Notes: generated by a model from the letters alone, not told the origin. Positions 27,372 through 36,312 are shown, counted from the first letter of the stretch. The stretch: 39,669 nucleotides of DNA from Campylobacteraceae bacterium (GCA_027038295.1 JALVXD010000151.1:1-39669); one strand, 5' to 3'. Program-made: numbers and translations.

Positions 27372-27812
27372 ATGCAGAGAAATATAATCATAAAAAAAAT
27401 AGAACAAGAGAAAGAGTTAAGTTTACAATGGGTAGATAGAGTAAGAAATATTGTTGAAGGAAAGAAGATAAATAGTGAATATTTACCTATTGATGTAACA
27501 TCTTTTAGTTTTGATTATCTATTTTCGGCTAGACTAGATGAACTTACAGTTAAGAAATTAGAGTTAAAGTACAAAAAAATTCACACCATATATAAAAAAA
27601 TATTTCAAAATTATTTTGACATAACCGATTACTCATATGGAAGTGAGTTTAAGTATAAATGTAAAAATATTATGGAAGAAGATAAAATACTTGCAATGGA
27701 AGATTTGATTTTTCTTGAGGCGATAACTAAAGAGTTTATTGCTTACTTGAATATTTTAGAAGAGAGTCAGAGGTTACTGATAAAAGAGAGTTGTTTAGAC
27801 AGAGCTTCTTAA
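27372..27812 (+). CDS. Hypothetical protein, 146 aa
   Basis: A soluble helical protein rich in Lys, Glu and Tyr; no signal or membrane segment and no motif I recognise. It has two Cys (in YKCKN and ESCLD). A strong AAGGAG lies 7 bases before the ATG, which supports it as a gene. The 141-base AT-rich gap to the divergent purT should hold both promoters. It ends at a hairpin shared with the convergent patatin gene. Confidence 0.65.
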   Translation: MQRNIIIKKIEQEKELSLQWVDRVRNIVEGKKINSEYLPIDVTSFSFDYLFSARLDELTVKKLELKYKKIHTIYKKIFQNYFDITDYSYGSEFKYKCKNIMEEDKILAMEDLIFLEAITKEFIAYLNILEESQRLLIKESCLDRAS

Positions 27813-27848
27813 GTTGCTAAGAGATAGATAGTTATCTATCTTTGCAAC
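27813..27848. terminator. Hairpin between convergent genes
   Basis: GTTGC (27813-27817) and GCAAC (27844-27848) enclose AGATAGAT (27822-27829) and ATCTATCT (27834-27841), giving a long stem interrupted by a small asymmetry. It spans the end of the gene before and the patatin stop codon. A T tract is missing, so it may act with low efficiency or through RNA processing. Confidence 0.55.
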
Positions 27849-29935
27849 CAATAAATAAGAGAAGGAAGATTCTCTATTCCAAAGTAGATGAAATCTCTTT
27901 CGTTAGTTTTTCCGAATCGGTGAACATAGGTAAAGCGTAATATATCTAATATATCAATATAGGCATTTGCTCCATACAGACTATCTTTGTCATAAAAAGT
28001 TTTATCAAATTTTCCAAATAGACTTCCACCAAGACCAAACTTTACAAAATCTTTTTTCTCTTGAAACATGTTTAGGTCTAAACGTAAGAAATTGTTCATG
28101 TCATCACTTTGTTGAAAAGAAATTTTACTCTCATAGCCATGGTTATTATTCTCCTCTTGATAAGAGTAAATATTATAAGCAATTCCTATACCTCCATTTT
28201 TAACATCAGTATTTATCTCATTTGGTAGGAGTCTTAAAGTATTGGCTAAAATAGGATTGGTGACAGTTGTCGGTATGCTCATAGGCATAAAGTTAAAACC
28301 ATTCTGTTTTTTTACAAAGTTGTTTCCTATCCATGCAATGATATTTGTTGCATCTGCAAGAACTTTAGTGTTACCTTCTATACTAGCATAGTTGTTTTCA
28401 AGTACGCTAATACGGTTAATAAGAAGTTGCAACGGACGTTTATACCAGTTTTGAATACTTCGGTCATCTTTAGGAATAAAAGAGTTTTTATCTGTTCTAT
28501 ATATGGGGTTTAGTTTTCGGAGAAAAGTCTTAAACTCTGTAAGGTTATAACGCTCTGTATCATTAACTCTTTTGTTAAATGCAAAATATATATTGGAGAA
28601 GATATCTTTTATGATTACAGGTCTGTTGGGGTAAAACTCTGTGTTAAAAAAGAGCATAAAAGCAGAAAGAGCCTTAGGATTTTGGTCTATTCCTAAAGCA
28701 CTTTTTTGTTTTAGCATTAACTCCTTTAACCCTATATTTGTAGCGTATCCTCGTTCATGCATGGCTTTAGAGAGGTGATATACAGCATCGTAAACACCAA
28801 CATAGTAGTCATAAATACGAAAATCTTTATCTAAAAAGGCTCCAAAGTGTCCTAAAAATTTACCAGTAATAGGATGGTAGCGAGAAGATAAAATAAGTTT
28901 TTTCCCTGAGCCATCTTGAAAGTACTGTGTAATGGCATTATAGAGTCGCATAGATTGAAAAATATCAAGGCTATCGAGTAGGGGAACTGCATTTGAGGTT
29001 AAAAAACCAACAGGCTCTTGCTCCTCTTGGTTTGTGATATTTTGCTCTTTCTCTTTTCTCATGTTGCTAGGGTCTATAAATATAAACTCTTTAGCCTTTG
29101 GGTCAAGTTCGGTTGCCAGTTGTAAGGGGAGGTTGTCATAAGCTCCACCATCTATAAAGTAGCTTGACTTTCTTTTACCTTCATAAATATAGTCAAGTTT
29201 TATCTGTTTAAATGCTCCAGGAAAAGCAGAAGAGGCAAACAACACATCAATAACCTTGCTGTTATCTTTCTCTATATCTGGAATGGAGATATAGTAGTCT
29301 GTACTTTTAGGCATGGTTCTGTTTGAGAGAGTTAGTTGGTTATTCTCTTCTTTAAGAGTAAAAGGTATAGAGAAGTGTTGATTTTTAATTTTTATACCAG
29401 AGCTTTGAAACTCTTTGGTAATGGGTTTGGCTTTGGTGACTGAAAAACCAAGTGGAACTTCACACCCTTTTCTATAGATATGTTTTTTAAGTTTTTCTAA
29501 AATGGCTTCGGATTTTATTTTGAGTTTGTCTCTTTTAAAGAGTGTACTTTTGTTATCGCTTTTTGGGTCAGTAATAATAAGGTCACTAAGTCCTAAGTCA
29601 ACCCAAGTGTTATAAAAGAGGTTGTTGTCGATGCTGTTTGTATCATCAATTTCTGGTTTTTGACACCAATACATGGCTGTGAGTAGGGCATTTATTGACC
29701 CTGCCGAGGCACCTGTAACAGAGCGTAATTTTGGTTCTGTGTCACGGCTGTGGTCACGAATGTTGCTTAGCATTTTTACCATCGCCCAGTTGTACCCAGC
29801 CTCATAAGCTCCTAAACTTACCCCACCTGATATAACCATAGACAAATCTATGGGTTTTCTCTCTTCTATAAATTCAGCATGAATCGTGAGAGGTAGTAAA
29901 GATAATAGAATAAACAGTTTTGTAAAATAAGACAT
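27836..29935 (-). CDS. Patatin-like phospholipase with signal peptide and beta-rich C terminus
   Basis: The 699-residue protein has a signal peptide (1-20, ending HA), then a patatin domain: oxyanion SGGVSLGAYEAG (36-47), nucleophile Ser77 in GASAG (75-79) and the catalytic Asp262 in FIDGGAYDN. Patatins hydrolyse acyl esters of phospholipids. After a long middle region (about 380-530) the last 150 residues are rich in alternating hydrophobic strands (GGIGIAYNIYSY, KISFQQSDDMNNFLRLDLNMF, KFGLGGSLFG). This suggests a membrane beta-barrel or sandwich, in the manner of PlpD-type autotransporters but without a recognisable POTRA. The barrel is an inference. It is a single-gene unit between an unknown gene and rpsU. 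Confidence 0.88.
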   Translation of the reverse strand: MSYFTKLFILLSLLPLTIHAEFIEERKPIDLSMVISGGVSLGAYEAGYNWAMVKMLSNIRDHSRDTEPKLRSVTGASAGSINALLTAMYWCQKPEIDDTNSIDNNLFYNTWVDLGLSDLIITDPKSDNKSTLFKRDKLKIKSEAILEKLKKHIYRKGCEVPLGFSVTKAKPITKEFQSSGIKIKNQHFSIPFTLKEENNQLTLSNRTMPKSTDYYISIPDIEKDNSKVIDVLFASSAFPGAFKQIKLDYIYEGKRKSSYFIDGGAYDNLPLQLATELDPKAKEFIFIDPSNMRKEKEQNITNQEEQEPVGFLTSNAVPLLDSLDIFQSMRLYNAITQYFQDGSGKKLILSSRYHPITGKFLGHFGAFLDKDFRIYDYYVGVYDAVYHLSKAMHERGYATNIGLKELMLKQKSALGIDQNPKALSAFMLFFNTEFYPNRPVIIKDIFSNIYFAFNKRVNDTERYNLTEFKTFLRKLNPIYRTDKNSFIPKDDRSIQNWYKRPLQLLINRISVLENNYASIEGNTKVLADATNIIAWIGNNFVKKQNGFNFMPMSIPTTVTNPILANTLRLLPNEINTDVKNGGIGIAYNIYSYQEENNNHGYESKISFQQSDDMNNFLRLDLNMFQEKKDFVKFGLGGSLFGKFDKTFYDKDSLYGANAYIDILDILRFTYVHRFGKTNERDFIYFGIENLPSLIYWLQR

Positions 29936-30021
29936 AATAAACCTTTTAATAACTAATAAAATTGTATCAAATATTTAACAGTTTACGTTTAAAATGGTGA
30001 GTTAGAGTAGAGAATAGAGTT

Positions 30022-30047
30022 AAAACCAAGTACAAAGATGTACTTGG
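30022..30047 (-). terminator. Rho-independent terminator of rpsU
   Basis: CCAAGTAC (30026-30033) pairs with GTACTTGG (30040-30047) around a 6-base loop; read leftward it is followed by TTTTAACTC. A second small hairpin, TAGACTG/CAGTCTA (30062-30078), overlaps the stop codon. Confidence 0.75.
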
Positions 30048-30068
30048 GAGCCAATAAAAGTTAGACTG

Positions 30069-30281
30069 TTACAGTCTAGCCTCATATCTTCTAAGCATGT
30101 AAAGTTTCTTAAGAATCTTTTTACGCGTTGCAATTTTTTCTTTTTTACGAGCTTCTGTTGCTGTTTCGTAGTGCTGTCTAGCTCTTGCTTCAGTAACGAT
30201 TAGGTTTCTGTCACATTGTCTTTTAAATTTTCTGTAAGAGTCATCAAATGTGTCTCTTGTTGATAGTTTAATTCCTGGCAT
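30069..30281 (-). CDS. rpsU: 30S ribosomal protein S21
   Basis: The 70-residue product is bS21: [20 protein letters not shown] at the start, the [15 protein letters not shown] middle and the basic [15 protein letters not shown] end. It binds the 30S platform near the 3' end of 16S rRNA. The family begins at MPGIK, so I use the ATG at 30281 rather than an upstream GTG; AAGGAAGGGGG lies about 8 bases before it. It has its own terminator and appears monocistronic. Confidence 0.95.
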   Translation of the reverse strand: MPGIKLSTRDTFDDSYRKFKRQCDRNLIVTEARARQHYETATEARKKEKIATRKKILKKLYMLRRYEARL

Positions 30282-30456
30282 GTCAAGCACCCCCTTCCTT
30301 ATCAGATTTTCTATAATTTACAATAGAAGCGATAAAATCGCTGAAATTATAGCTAAAAAAGTTTATAGATAAGTTTAATTTTTTCACTAAATAGATGAAA
30401 ATTATTCTTTAAGATTTCTTTAGTATTATATATAATATTGTTATAAGGAGATTCAC

Positions 30457-30903
30457 ATGTACACCCATGACAGAGCAATTATCCTCAATGATTTAGCAAA
30501 TGGTTATGCCCAAAAGCTACGATATACCAAAGCAATTAAATATTATAGAGAAGCTTTGGCTCTTTATCTCTCCCTTGCAAAAAAAAGACCTACAGAGTAT
30601 GGCTTACACATTGCCCATGTTTTTTCTAATTTGTCCATTATCTATTTGCATCTTAATAAGATAAAAGATTCAGACAACTTTCACCAATACGCTCTAAAAA
30701 TGCACAGAGCTTTAGTAAAACATAACCCCCATAAATATGGCATTAAATTGGCTCATTGTTTGGTTGATGGAGTACTCTACTTAAACCAGCACCCCTTTAC
30801 CCTTTACGAAGCAGAAATGGCTATCAATAAAGTAGAGGGTAAAAATAAGCGAGAACTTTTAGTAAAAGCAATTCGTAGGTTGCATACTACAAGCTCCCCT
30901 TAA
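30457..30903 (+). CDS. Short TPR-repeat protein
   Basis: The 148-residue protein contains two or three tetratricopeptide-like helical pairs: LNDLANGYAQKLRYTKAIKYYREALALY (about residues 9-36) and FSNLSIIYLHLNKIKDSDNFHQYALKMH. These are linked by the NPHKYGIKLAHCLVDG stretch, which recalls TPR_10/12 units used for protein binding. No signal peptide is seen. AAGGAG stands before the ATG. The 3' end overlaps the convergent PTS permease gene by 17 bases. A binding partner cannot be guessed from this sequence. Confidence 0.8.
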   Translation: MYTHDRAIILNDLANGYAQKLRYTKAIKYYREALALYLSLAKKRPTEYGLHIAHVFSNLSIIYLHLNKIKDSDNFHQYALKMHRALVKHNPHKYGIKLAHCLVDGVLYLNQHPFTLYEAEMAINKVEGKNKRELLVKAIRRLHTTSSP

Positions 30904-32263
30904 TCATCTCTGCTACACTCTCAGCACGTGTTCCTAAAACCACTTGAATGGTGGTGTCACTAGGCTTTATGACCCCTTTGGCTCCGAGTTTTAAAAATGC
31001 TTCATCATTTAAATCTTTAGAAGACTTTACTTCCATACGTAAACGGGTAATACAAGCATCAGTAGAGACGATGTTCTCTTTTCCTCCAAGGGCTTCTATG
31101 AAGGCTTGGGCTTCGTTTGAGGCTTCTACTTTCTCTTCCTCTTTGTCTGCTGTAAAAATAGTAAGTTTAAAGAGCTTAATGGTAAAGTAAGAGAGTACAA
31201 AGTAGATGGCTCCAAAAACCAAACCAAGAGGTAAAATGAGTAGTGGATTGGTGGCTAATTTGTAGTTTATAAGGTAGTCAATAAGCCCTGCAGAGAAACC
31301 AAAACCATGGTGTATGTCCATGTATTGAGCCGTTGCTAATGCCAAACCAGTTAGTATGGCGTGTAAAACGAAGAGAATGGGTGCTACAAAAAGAAAGAGG
31401 AACTCTAAAGGTTCGGTGACTCCTGTTAGAAAAGAGGTAAACGCTACACCTGCTAAGATGGCTCCTGCTTTTTTTCTCTGCTCTTTTGCTGTAGTGAGGT
31501 AGATGGCAAATGCCATAGCTGGAAGACCAAACATCATGACAATGTAAAAACCTGACATATAAATCCCTGCCGTTGGGTCACCTGCAAAGAAACGGTGTAG
31601 GTCTCCATTGGCTACTACTTCTGCCCCATCTTTCATGTAGGTGTAGTCGCCCAGTTGGAACCAAAAGACAGAGTTGAGTATGTGGTGAAGCCCTAGAGGA
31701 ATAAGCAGACGGTTAAGGGTTCCATAGATAAAGGTTCCCACCTCATCAAGGCTAATAATGGCATGAGAAAAAGAGTCAATTCCACTTTGAGCATAGTGCC
31801 AAAAATACCCTGCCAATACCCCAACAGCAATGGAAGCAACAGCCGTGACAATAGGGACAAAACGTTTCCCTCCAAAGAAGCCTAAAAACTCGGGTGGCTT
31901 AATGGTATGGTAACGGTTGTAAAGTACCCCTGCTAAAATACCGATGATAATACCTATGAAAACGCCCATCTTTAAAGAGGGGTCAATCTGTAAATAGACA
32001 GCTTTTGCTATTAGAATACCGATAACAGCAGAGAGTGCTGCAGCTCCATCGTTGTTTTTAGCCAAACCATAGGCGATACCTACAGCAAAGAGTAGGTCAA
32101 GGTTGTCAAAGACAGCTCCACCTGCAACTTTCATAATATTGGCAATATCACCTGTGATAAAAGGAATATCACCAAAACCAAGACGAAGTAAAATGGCTGC
32201 GATGGGTAGTACAGCAATAGGGGTCATGAGGGCTTTGCCCACTTTTTGTAATAGGCTAAACAT
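30887..32263 (-). CDS. nagE: PTS permease IIC-IIB, glucose/N-acetylglucosamine type (NagE-like)
   Basis: The 458-residue protein has a membrane IIC domain (about 1-360, ten or so helices, with GLHHILNSVFWFQLGDY and TGVTEPLEFLFLF, both typical of the Glc/GlcNAc family) and a IIB domain (about 380-458) with phosphorylated Cys404 in DACITRLR. It takes up a sugar, probably N-acetylglucosamine or glucose, and phosphorylates it. E. coli NagE carries a IIA domain at its C terminus; here the protein stops after IIB. The start overlaps the end of the HPr-EI gene by 8 bases. Sugar identity is inferred. Confidence 0.88.
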   Translation of the reverse strand: MFSLLQKVGKALMTPIAVLPIAAILLRLGFGDIPFITGDIANIMKVAGGAVFDNLDLLFAVGIAYGLAKNNDGAAALSAVIGILIAKAVYLQIDPSLKMGVFIGIIIGILAGVLYNRYHTIKPPEFLGFFGGKRFVPIVTAVASIAVGVLAGYFWHYAQSGIDSFSHAIISLDEVGTFIYGTLNRLLIPLGLHHILNSVFWFQLGDYTYMKDGAEVVANGDLHRFFAGDPTAGIYMSGFYIVMMFGLPAMAFAIYLTTAKEQRKKAGAILAGVAFTSFLTGVTEPLEFLFLFVAPILFVLHAILTGLALATAQYMDIHHGFGFSAGLIDYLINYKLATNPLLILPLGLVFGAIYFVLSYFTIKLFKLTIFTADKEEEKVEASNEAQAFIEALGGKENIVSTDACITRLRMEVKSSKDLNDEAFLKLGAKGVIKPSDTTIQVVLGTRAESVAEMIKGSL

Positions 32264-34109
32264 TTCTGATTCTCTCTTTTAGTGAAGGGATGAGTTTGGC
32301 TGAGACAGAGAGTGTGTTGTACCCTAGATTTATTAGAGTTTCTGTAGCAGCTCCTAGACCTGCAAGTTCTCCACAGATGCTAATGGGTTTTTTAGTTGTC
32401 TCTATAATCAACTTTAAAGCATTCATAACCATAGGTGAGAGTGCATCTGCTTGTAAAGATGCGTGTGTTCTCTCTATGGCAAAAAGGTATTGGGTGAGGT
32501 CGTTGGTTCCTATGGAGTAGAAGTCTACGAGTTGGTCAAACTCATGTAAAGCAAAAATCACAGAGGGAACTTCTAGCATCATTCCAAACTCTATATTTGA
32601 GATGTCTATGTTATGTTTAATGGCGATATCAATAGCAATTTTTTTAGCCTCTATAAACTCATTACAATTACTCACCATAGGGAACATAATTTTCATGGTT
32701 TTGTTTTTGTCATTCACCTCTTCAACGGCTTTGAAAATAGCCAACAGTTGCTCTTCTAATAATTTTTTTTCGAGCAATAAAAAACGGATTCCTCTTATGC
32801 CTAAGAATGGATTTTGCTCCTTTTCGATGTGAGCATAAGGGAGAGGTTTGTCCCCTCCTATATCGAGTGCTCTTATGGTAAGTTCATCAAAAAGTTCAAA
32901 AATCTCTCTATATACATTGGTCTGCTCTTCTATAGTAGGCTTTTTTTCCATAAACAAAAATTCACTTCTTAAAAGCCCAATACCATCGGCACCCAACTCT
33001 TTAGCCTCTTTGGCTGATTGTACATCTCCAATATTTGCAAGAACTTTAATACTCTTACCTCTTAATGTCTCGGTTGAGTTAAAACGATTTTTATAGTTTT
33101 GGGCTTTTTTCTCTTGAAATGATTTTTGTTTTTTGTATGCCTTATCTATGTCAGTTTTCGTCGGTGATATAAGAATGTCTCCCGAGCTGGTGTCAAGGAT
33201 TGCTTCTTTTGTCTCTTCTATATAGTCATCTATAATGACGGTAGGAATAGCAAAAGAGCGTAAAAGTATGGAGGCATGAGAAGTAGGGCTACCATGTTTG
33301 AGTACCACACCTTGAATGGGCGAGTCTACAATCTTAGGAACATCGCTTGGAAGCAGGTCATCTACTAGTAAAATATAGGGAGTATCTGGAAGTTTTAATG
33401 TGGTTGTTATACCTGTATGGGTGAGTATTTGTTGGAGAATATCTTTATAGTCATCCATGCGAGATTCAAACTTTGTATCTTTTAGTTTTTCCATCTCTTT
33501 ATCTATAGTCTCTTTTAACTCCTCTACATTTTTAAAGTCTTGTTGGAAAATATCCGAAGAGAGTAGCTCTTTATGTGCTAAATATATATCTGCTTCACTG
33601 TTTGATTTGTTTTTGTTGTACAGTTCTTCAAGCTCTTTTTTTACCAACTTAATAGAGTCGTTTATGCTAAGGGTTTTTTGTGTATCTATATTCTCAACAG
33701 CTTTACAGTAAACCAAAGGAGCAATGGCTATGCCTGGTACAATACTAATTCCATTAAGAGTAGGGCTTTCATAACGCTCATCTATCTGAGTTAAAGTTTC
33801 AATTTCTTTATCATTTTCCATAAGTTCTTTAAAAAAAGATGTGAGGTGCCTACTCGCTTCTTTTGCATCTTCCCCTACACACTTTAAAGTAAAGCTTTCC
33901 CCTTTTGCTAAAGAGAGAGAGATGATTTTAGGAACCTGTGTTGCAGAGACCTCTTGTGCGTAAGAGATGATAGTAATGGTAGAGTTGAATTTTTTTGCTT
34001 CATTGGCAAACTTTGCAATGGGTCTTAAATGAAAACCATTAGCCGAGGTAATGGTAAGAGTAGATTCTATGGGTTTTTGTTTTTTAAATATACTTTTTAG
34101 AAAATTCAT
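32256..34109 (-). CDS. HPr-Enzyme I fusion of the phosphotransferase system
   Basis: The 617-residue protein joins HPr (about 14-100) to Enzyme I (about 113-617). HPr has its phosphorylated His27 in GFHLRPIA. At the place of the Ser regulated by HPr kinase in Gram-positives I align Gln, so such control is unlikely. Enzyme I has its start GISIVPGIAIA, phosphorylated His277 in GSPTSHASI, the PEP-binding domain with LLRSEFLFM, DIGGDKPLPY, GIRGIRFLL and catalytic Cys579 in CGELAG. It lacks about 30 C-terminal residues of E. coli EI, which is common. There is no IIA domain. It takes phosphate from PEP for the NagE-like permease encoded downstream. Confidence 0.93.
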   Translation of the reverse strand: MNFLKSIFKKQKPIESTLTITSANGFHLRPIAKFANEAKKFNSTITIISYAQEVSATQVPKIISLSLAKGESFTLKCVGEDAKEASRHLTSFFKELMENDKEIETLTQIDERYESPTLNGISIVPGIAIAPLVYCKAVENIDTQKTLSINDSIKLVKKELEELYNKNKSNSEADIYLAHKELLSSDIFQQDFKNVEELKETIDKEMEKLKDTKFESRMDDYKDILQQILTHTGITTTLKLPDTPYILLVDDLLPSDVPKIVDSPIQGVVLKHGSPTSHASILLRSFAIPTVIIDDYIEETKEAILDTSSGDILISPTKTDIDKAYKKQKSFQEKKAQNYKNRFNSTETLRGKSIKVLANIGDVQSAKEAKELGADGIGLLRSEFLFMEKKPTIEEQTNVYREIFELFDELTIRALDIGGDKPLPYAHIEKEQNPFLGIRGIRFLLLEKKLLEEQLLAIFKAVEEVNDKNKTMKIMFPMVSNCNEFIEAKKIAIDIAIKHNIDISNIEFGMMLEVPSVIFALHEFDQLVDFYSIGTNDLTQYLFAIERTHASLQADALSPMVMNALKLIIETTKKPISICGELAGLGAATETLINLGYNTLSVSAKLIPSLKERIRNV

Positions 34110-34120
34110 AATTTTTCCCT

Positions 34121-34157
34121 AATAGCACTTCTTTATTTATTGTGGAGAAGTGCTATT
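34121..34157 (-). promoter_or_regulatory. 12-bp perfect hairpin in the leader of the PTS operon
   Basis: AATAGCACTTCT (34121-34132) and AGAAGTGCTATT (34146-34157) form a perfect 12-bp stem with a 13-base loop. Read leftward it lies between msrBA and the HPr-EI gene, ending just before AGGGA, the HPr-EI ribosome binding site. A possible leftward -10 (GATAAT, 34169-34174) lies just upstream, so the hairpin would be at the start of the PTS mRNA. It may be the msrBA terminator, a regulator-binding site or an RNA switch. Confidence 0.65.
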
Positions 34158-34205
34158 TTGTTTTTTGCATTATCTTAGCATAATTTTTTTTTGAGTAAAA
34201 CCTTT

Positions 34206-35063
34206 TTAAAACCTTTTTGTATAAGCATGACAATAAGGGGTAGAATTTCTCAACTTATAGTAGTTTTGATGCTCCTCTTCTGCTTTATAGAACGTATGTT
34301 CATTGGCATCTTTTATCATGGTGGCAATGTTCATGCCTTTGTCTTCTAGTTGGTTGATGAGTATTTGCACTGTGTCTTCCTCTTCTACATCGTTGGTAAA
34401 TACAGCTGAGAGATACTGTGGACCAATATCTGGACCTTGACCATTCATCTGCTCTGGGTCGTGGGTTTCAAAGAATAGTTTACAGAGTTGTTCATAGCTT
34501 ACTTCACTTGGGTCGTAGGTGACCTCTACGGTTTCTAAGTGACCTGTATCTTTGCCACACACTTCGTAGTAGGTTGGGTTAACAGTGTGTCCTCCCATGT
34601 AGCCTGAGTCTGCATTGACTACACCAGGGGCTTGTTGGAACCAGTACTCTGTACCCCAAAAACAGCCTGAGGAAAAGTAGGCTTTTTTGTACTTTGAGTT
34701 GTTCTCATTGGAGTCAAATGAGAGTGAAACAGAGTTAACACAGTGGCGTGTGCTTTTAGGGGTCATCTGTTCACCTTTAAATACATGACCCAAGTGACCA
34801 CCACAGGTTGCACATACTATCTCTACTCTTCTTCCATCGGCATCGGGTATCTCTTTTACTGCACCCTCTATGCTGTCGTCAAAACTTGGCCATCCTGAAC
34901 CAGAGTCAAATTTGTCGGTTGAATTAAAAAGAGGGGTGTTACATTTTCTACAGTTGTAGACCCCTGCTTCATAAAAACCATCATATTTTCCAGAGAAAGG
35001 CATCTCTGTGCCTTTATTTTCTATTACACGTACTTCTTCACTGTTTAAATCATTGTATTTCAT
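34206..35063 (-). CDS. msrBA: Methionine sulfoxide reductase MsrB-MsrA fusion
   Basis: The 285-residue protein has MsrB first (about 1-117) with zinc Cys38, 41, 84 and 87 and the catalytic Cys108 in RHCVNSVSL. MsrA follows (about 125-285) with its catalytic Cys134 in GCFWG. MsrB reduces R- and MsrA S-methionine sulfoxide, so together they repair both forms. No signal peptide is seen, so it works in the cytoplasm. The order is the reverse of the Trx-MsrA-MsrB of Neisseria. AAGGAAA precedes the ATG. The next leftward unit is the PTS operon. Confidence 0.95.
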   Translation of the reverse strand: MKYNDLNSEEVRVIENKGTEMPFSGKYDGFYEAGVYNCRKCNTPLFNSTDKFDSGSGWPSFDDSIEGAVKEIPDADGRRVEIVCATCGGHLGHVFKGEQMTPKSTRHCVNSVSLSFDSNENNSKYKKAYFSSGCFWGTEYWFQQAPGVVNADSGYMGGHTVNPTYYEVCGKDTGHLETVEVTYDPSEVSYEQLCKLFFETHDPEQMNGQGPDIGPQYLSAVFTNDVEEEDTVQILINQLEDKGMNIATMIKDANEHTFYKAEEEHQNYYKLRNSTPYCHAYTKRF

Positions 35064-35427
35064 CGGTTATTTCCTTATCGGAGTAATTTACTCTTATTTG
35101 ACTAACAATATAACATCATTAGTTAAAAGTTACATGTAAAAATGAAAAGCTATGATTTAAAATTTCTATTGATTTAAAAAAATATGGCTTTGGTGACTTT
35201 TTTAAGGAGTTTTAGTACTTTACTTGAATTTTAGAGGAGGATAGTGTAAAATTTTCTTGTGATTTTAATATTTTGATATATAACTTTTAAAAAATTAATA
35301 GACAAAGATTAAACATGTATAAACTTAAATATAGACTATAAGACTCTAAAAATAAGCGAAAAAAATCACAAAGTACAAAAAATTCACAATTATGCTATAA
35401 TATGCTCGTATATAAAGGAATATAGAT
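35064..35427. other. AT-rich intergenic stretch upstream of msrBA and lpxC
   Basis: This 364-base gap lies between two divergent genes and must hold both promoters. It has several TATA-like boxes and an AGGAGG-like stretch near 35235 that is not followed by a useful open frame, only a very short one. No RNA gene or repeat is seen. Confidence 0.4.
35396..35401 (+). promoter_or_regulatory. Probable -10 box of the lpxC operon
   Basis: GCTATAATATGC at 35394-35405 holds a perfect TATAAT, 27 bases before the lpxC ATG, giving a short leader that includes AAAGGA as ribosome binding site. Confidence 0.6.
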
Positions 35428-36312
35428 ATGAATCAACGAACAATTAGTAAGCCAGTTGAAGTTGTTGGAATAGGATTACACAAAGGTGAACCTATTAAAC
35501 TTCGTCTTGAACCATTAGGTGCCAATGCTGGTATTATCTTCTATCGTGAAGATTTGGCTTTAACTATTCCTCTTTCTCCCTCTTCTGTTATTGATACTCA
35601 AATGGCTACAGTTATAGGTTCGGATAAAGGCTATATCTCTACTATTGAACACTTCTTATCGGCTGTTTATGCGTATGGAATTGATAATATGCGTGTCATT
35701 GTTAATGGAAATGAGATGCCTATTATGGATGGAAGTGCCTCTTCGTTTTGTTTGCTTTTAGATGAAGCAGGAGTAGAAGAGCAAGAAGTTGCAAAAGAGG
35801 TTATTCGAGTTAAGAAAAGAGTTGAAGTTCGTGATGGTGATAAGTTTGTACGACTTGAACCAAGTGATGAAGTAAGCTTTGACTTTGAGATAGATTTTGA
35901 ACATCCTGTGATTGGTCGCCAATCACAAAGTTACTCCTTTGGAACCAAACCTTTTTTAGAAGAGATTGCGAGGGCAAGAACTTTTGGATTTGCTCGTGAT
36001 ATTCAATATCTTCAAAGTATTAACTTAGCATTAGGGGCAAGTTTGAACAATGCCATTGGACTTGATGATGAAAAAATACTTAATCCTGAAGGTTTAAGAT
36101 TTGACAATGAATTTGCCCGTCATAAAGTTTTAGATGCCATGGGTGATATGATGGTGACAGGGCATAATATTTTAGGAGCCTATAGCTCTTTTGCAGGAAG
36201 TCATAAGCTTAACCATGAATTAACGGTTAAACTTTTAGCCGACAAAGCCAACTATGAGATGGTTTCAGTAGATAGTGTACAAAGTAGAGAGTTTGCAAAA
36301 AGTTTCGCCTAG
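35428..36312 (+). CDS. lpxC: UDP-3-O-acyl-N-acetylglucosamine deacetylase (LpxC)
   Basis: The 294-residue protein has the LpxC pattern: RTISKPVEVVGIGLHKG at the start, the zinc His75 in STIEHFLSAVYAYGIDN with catalytic Glu74, GNEMPIMDGSA, ARTFGFARD and a late HKVLDAMGDM holding the other zinc ligands. It removes the acetyl group in the first committed step of lipid A synthesis, so the cell has lipopolysaccharide or lipooligosaccharide. It is the first gene of the lpxC-tsaB-like-thrB-ylxR-infB cluster. Confidence 0.97.
   Translation: MNQRTISKPVEVVGIGLHKGEPIKLRLEPLGANAGIIFYREDLALTIPLSPSSVIDTQMATVIGSDKGYISTIEHFLSAVYAYGIDNMRVIVNGNEMPIMDGSASSFCLLLDEAGVEEQEVAKEVIRVKKRVEVRDGDKFVRLEPSDEVSFDFEIDFEHPVIGRQSQSYSFGTKPFLEEIARARTFGFARDIQYLQSINLALGASLNNAIGLDDEKILNPEGLRFDNEFARHKVLDAMGDMMVTGHNILGAYSSFAGSHKLNHELTVKLLADKANYEMVSVDSVQSREFAKSFA

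Noticed and set aside
32290-33711. Several rightward open frames opposite the HPr-EI gene
   Set aside because: They are antisense frames of a gene with intact catalytic motifs, are rich in Ser/Leu/Phe as such shadows are, and have no ribosome binding sites or known domains.
34565-34580. GTAGGTTGGGTT as a further copy of the hairpin repeat family
   Set aside because: It lies inside the msrBA coding sequence and encodes the conserved NPTYYEVCG segment of MsrA, without a nearby pairing arm.
35200-35427. Small gene after the AGGAGG-like stretch near 35235
   Set aside because: The only start after it (GTG) is followed at once by a stop, and other frames are very short.
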